Shown here: piece by piece, positions 63,841 through 64,000 of the stretch
How positions within the stretch are numbered: the stretch's first letter is position 1
How the letters are laid out: each line of letters opens with the position of its first letter
Assembly (NCBI RefSeq): GCF_014763045.1
Contig: NZ_JACTAG010000001.1
Coordinates: 372,001-436,000, forward strand
DNA length: 64,000 bases
Reading direction: 5' to 3'
Origin: Sulfitobacter aestuariivivens
Lineage (GTDB): Bacteria > Pseudomonadota > Alphaproteobacteria > Rhodobacterales > Rhodobacteraceae
The notes under the pieces: model-generated
What the model was told of the DNA's origin: nothing
Seen by the model: the letters and a program-made list of their open reading frames with translations, nothing else
Databases searched by the model: none
Position numbers and translations under genes: made by a program

Positions 63841-64000
63841 TCAGGCTCCTGTTGATCAGAATATAGGGGCCAATTGGCGTTTTGCGAGAGGCATTTGGGC
63901 GCATTTCGCGTTTAAGCACAATGCAAGGGAATGCGCGCAATGATCCGGGCATTCCCCGCATCAGGGCCGAACGGGGCGGTCGCACTGACCAGAATGGGCA

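Noticed and set aside
63290..63943. A 217-residue Ser/Arg-rich frame opposite the DUF4174 gene
   Set aside because: Composition is that of an antisense shadow; the minus-strand gene has a signal peptide and ribosome site.
1..64000. tRNA, rRNA, CRISPR, insertion sequences and prophage genes
   Set aside because: No convincing example was found by reading both strands; no tRNA-like cloverleaf, repeat array or transposase motif was recognised.

Overview
The window is GC-rich, densely coded chromosomal DNA from an alphaproteobacterium, most likely the Roseobacter side of Rhodobacteraceae. This rests on gene content and order: a PccR/ScfR-type regulator beside pccB with TTTGCAAA boxes, a betI-betC-transporter-betB-betA choline sulfate cluster, several DUF families common in this group, gatC-gatA, and a class A RNase P RNA. 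No transposase, phage gene, CRISPR array, tRNA or rRNA was seen. The assignment is inference, since no search was run.

Layout. 1-4.2 kb: a type I secretion set (TolC-like end, ABC exporter, HlyD adaptor). 4.2-8.8 kb, minus strand: dtd, nitroreductase, a double zinc-ribbon membrane protein, two cytochrome b561-like proteins and an SPFH-GYF protein. 8.9-10.4 kb: a radical SAM gene directly behind a small gene with a repeated PYGI motif, led by a promoter region with two dyad symmetries. 10.4-14.6 kb, minus strand: DUF2927 lipoprotein, TelA, XpaC, a small membrane protein and TerC, a toxic-anion/membrane-stress type set. 14.7-24 kb: housekeeping genes (rluB, tadA, gatCA, rnpB), an UPF0173 hydrolase, an amidase and two class III nucleotide cyclases.

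24-44 kb: rpmG, a GNAT enzyme, a YccA/BI-1 membrane protein, DUF1127 and LysR genes, an XRE regulator, hisN, two purine deaminases around a CAP-domain protein, mgtE, 5-FCL, a YmdB-type phosphoesterase, transporters (DMT, two SLC13, BASS), a small potassium channel, a divergent HisA paralogue and yebC.

44.7-52.3 kb: a DMT transporter, then the bet cluster. BetC would release choline from choline sulfate, BetA oxidises choline to betaine aldehyde, and BetB oxidises that to glycine betaine. A short BCCT-like membrane protein is the likely uptake step, and a perfect 12-bp inverted repeat before betI is the likely BetI operator.

52.4-64 kb: a secreted nuclease, then the propionyl-CoA carboxylase region: pccR, a Bcr/CflA exporter, pccB, six small genes and pccA. 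Tandem TTTGCAAx repeats lie before pccR and between the exporter and pccB. The best candidates for undescribed biology are the radical SAM/PYGI pair with its dyad promoter, the neighbouring SPFH/zinc-ribbon and TelA/XpaC/TerC sets, the HisA paralogue with a changed catalytic Asp, and the shortened BCCT protein.
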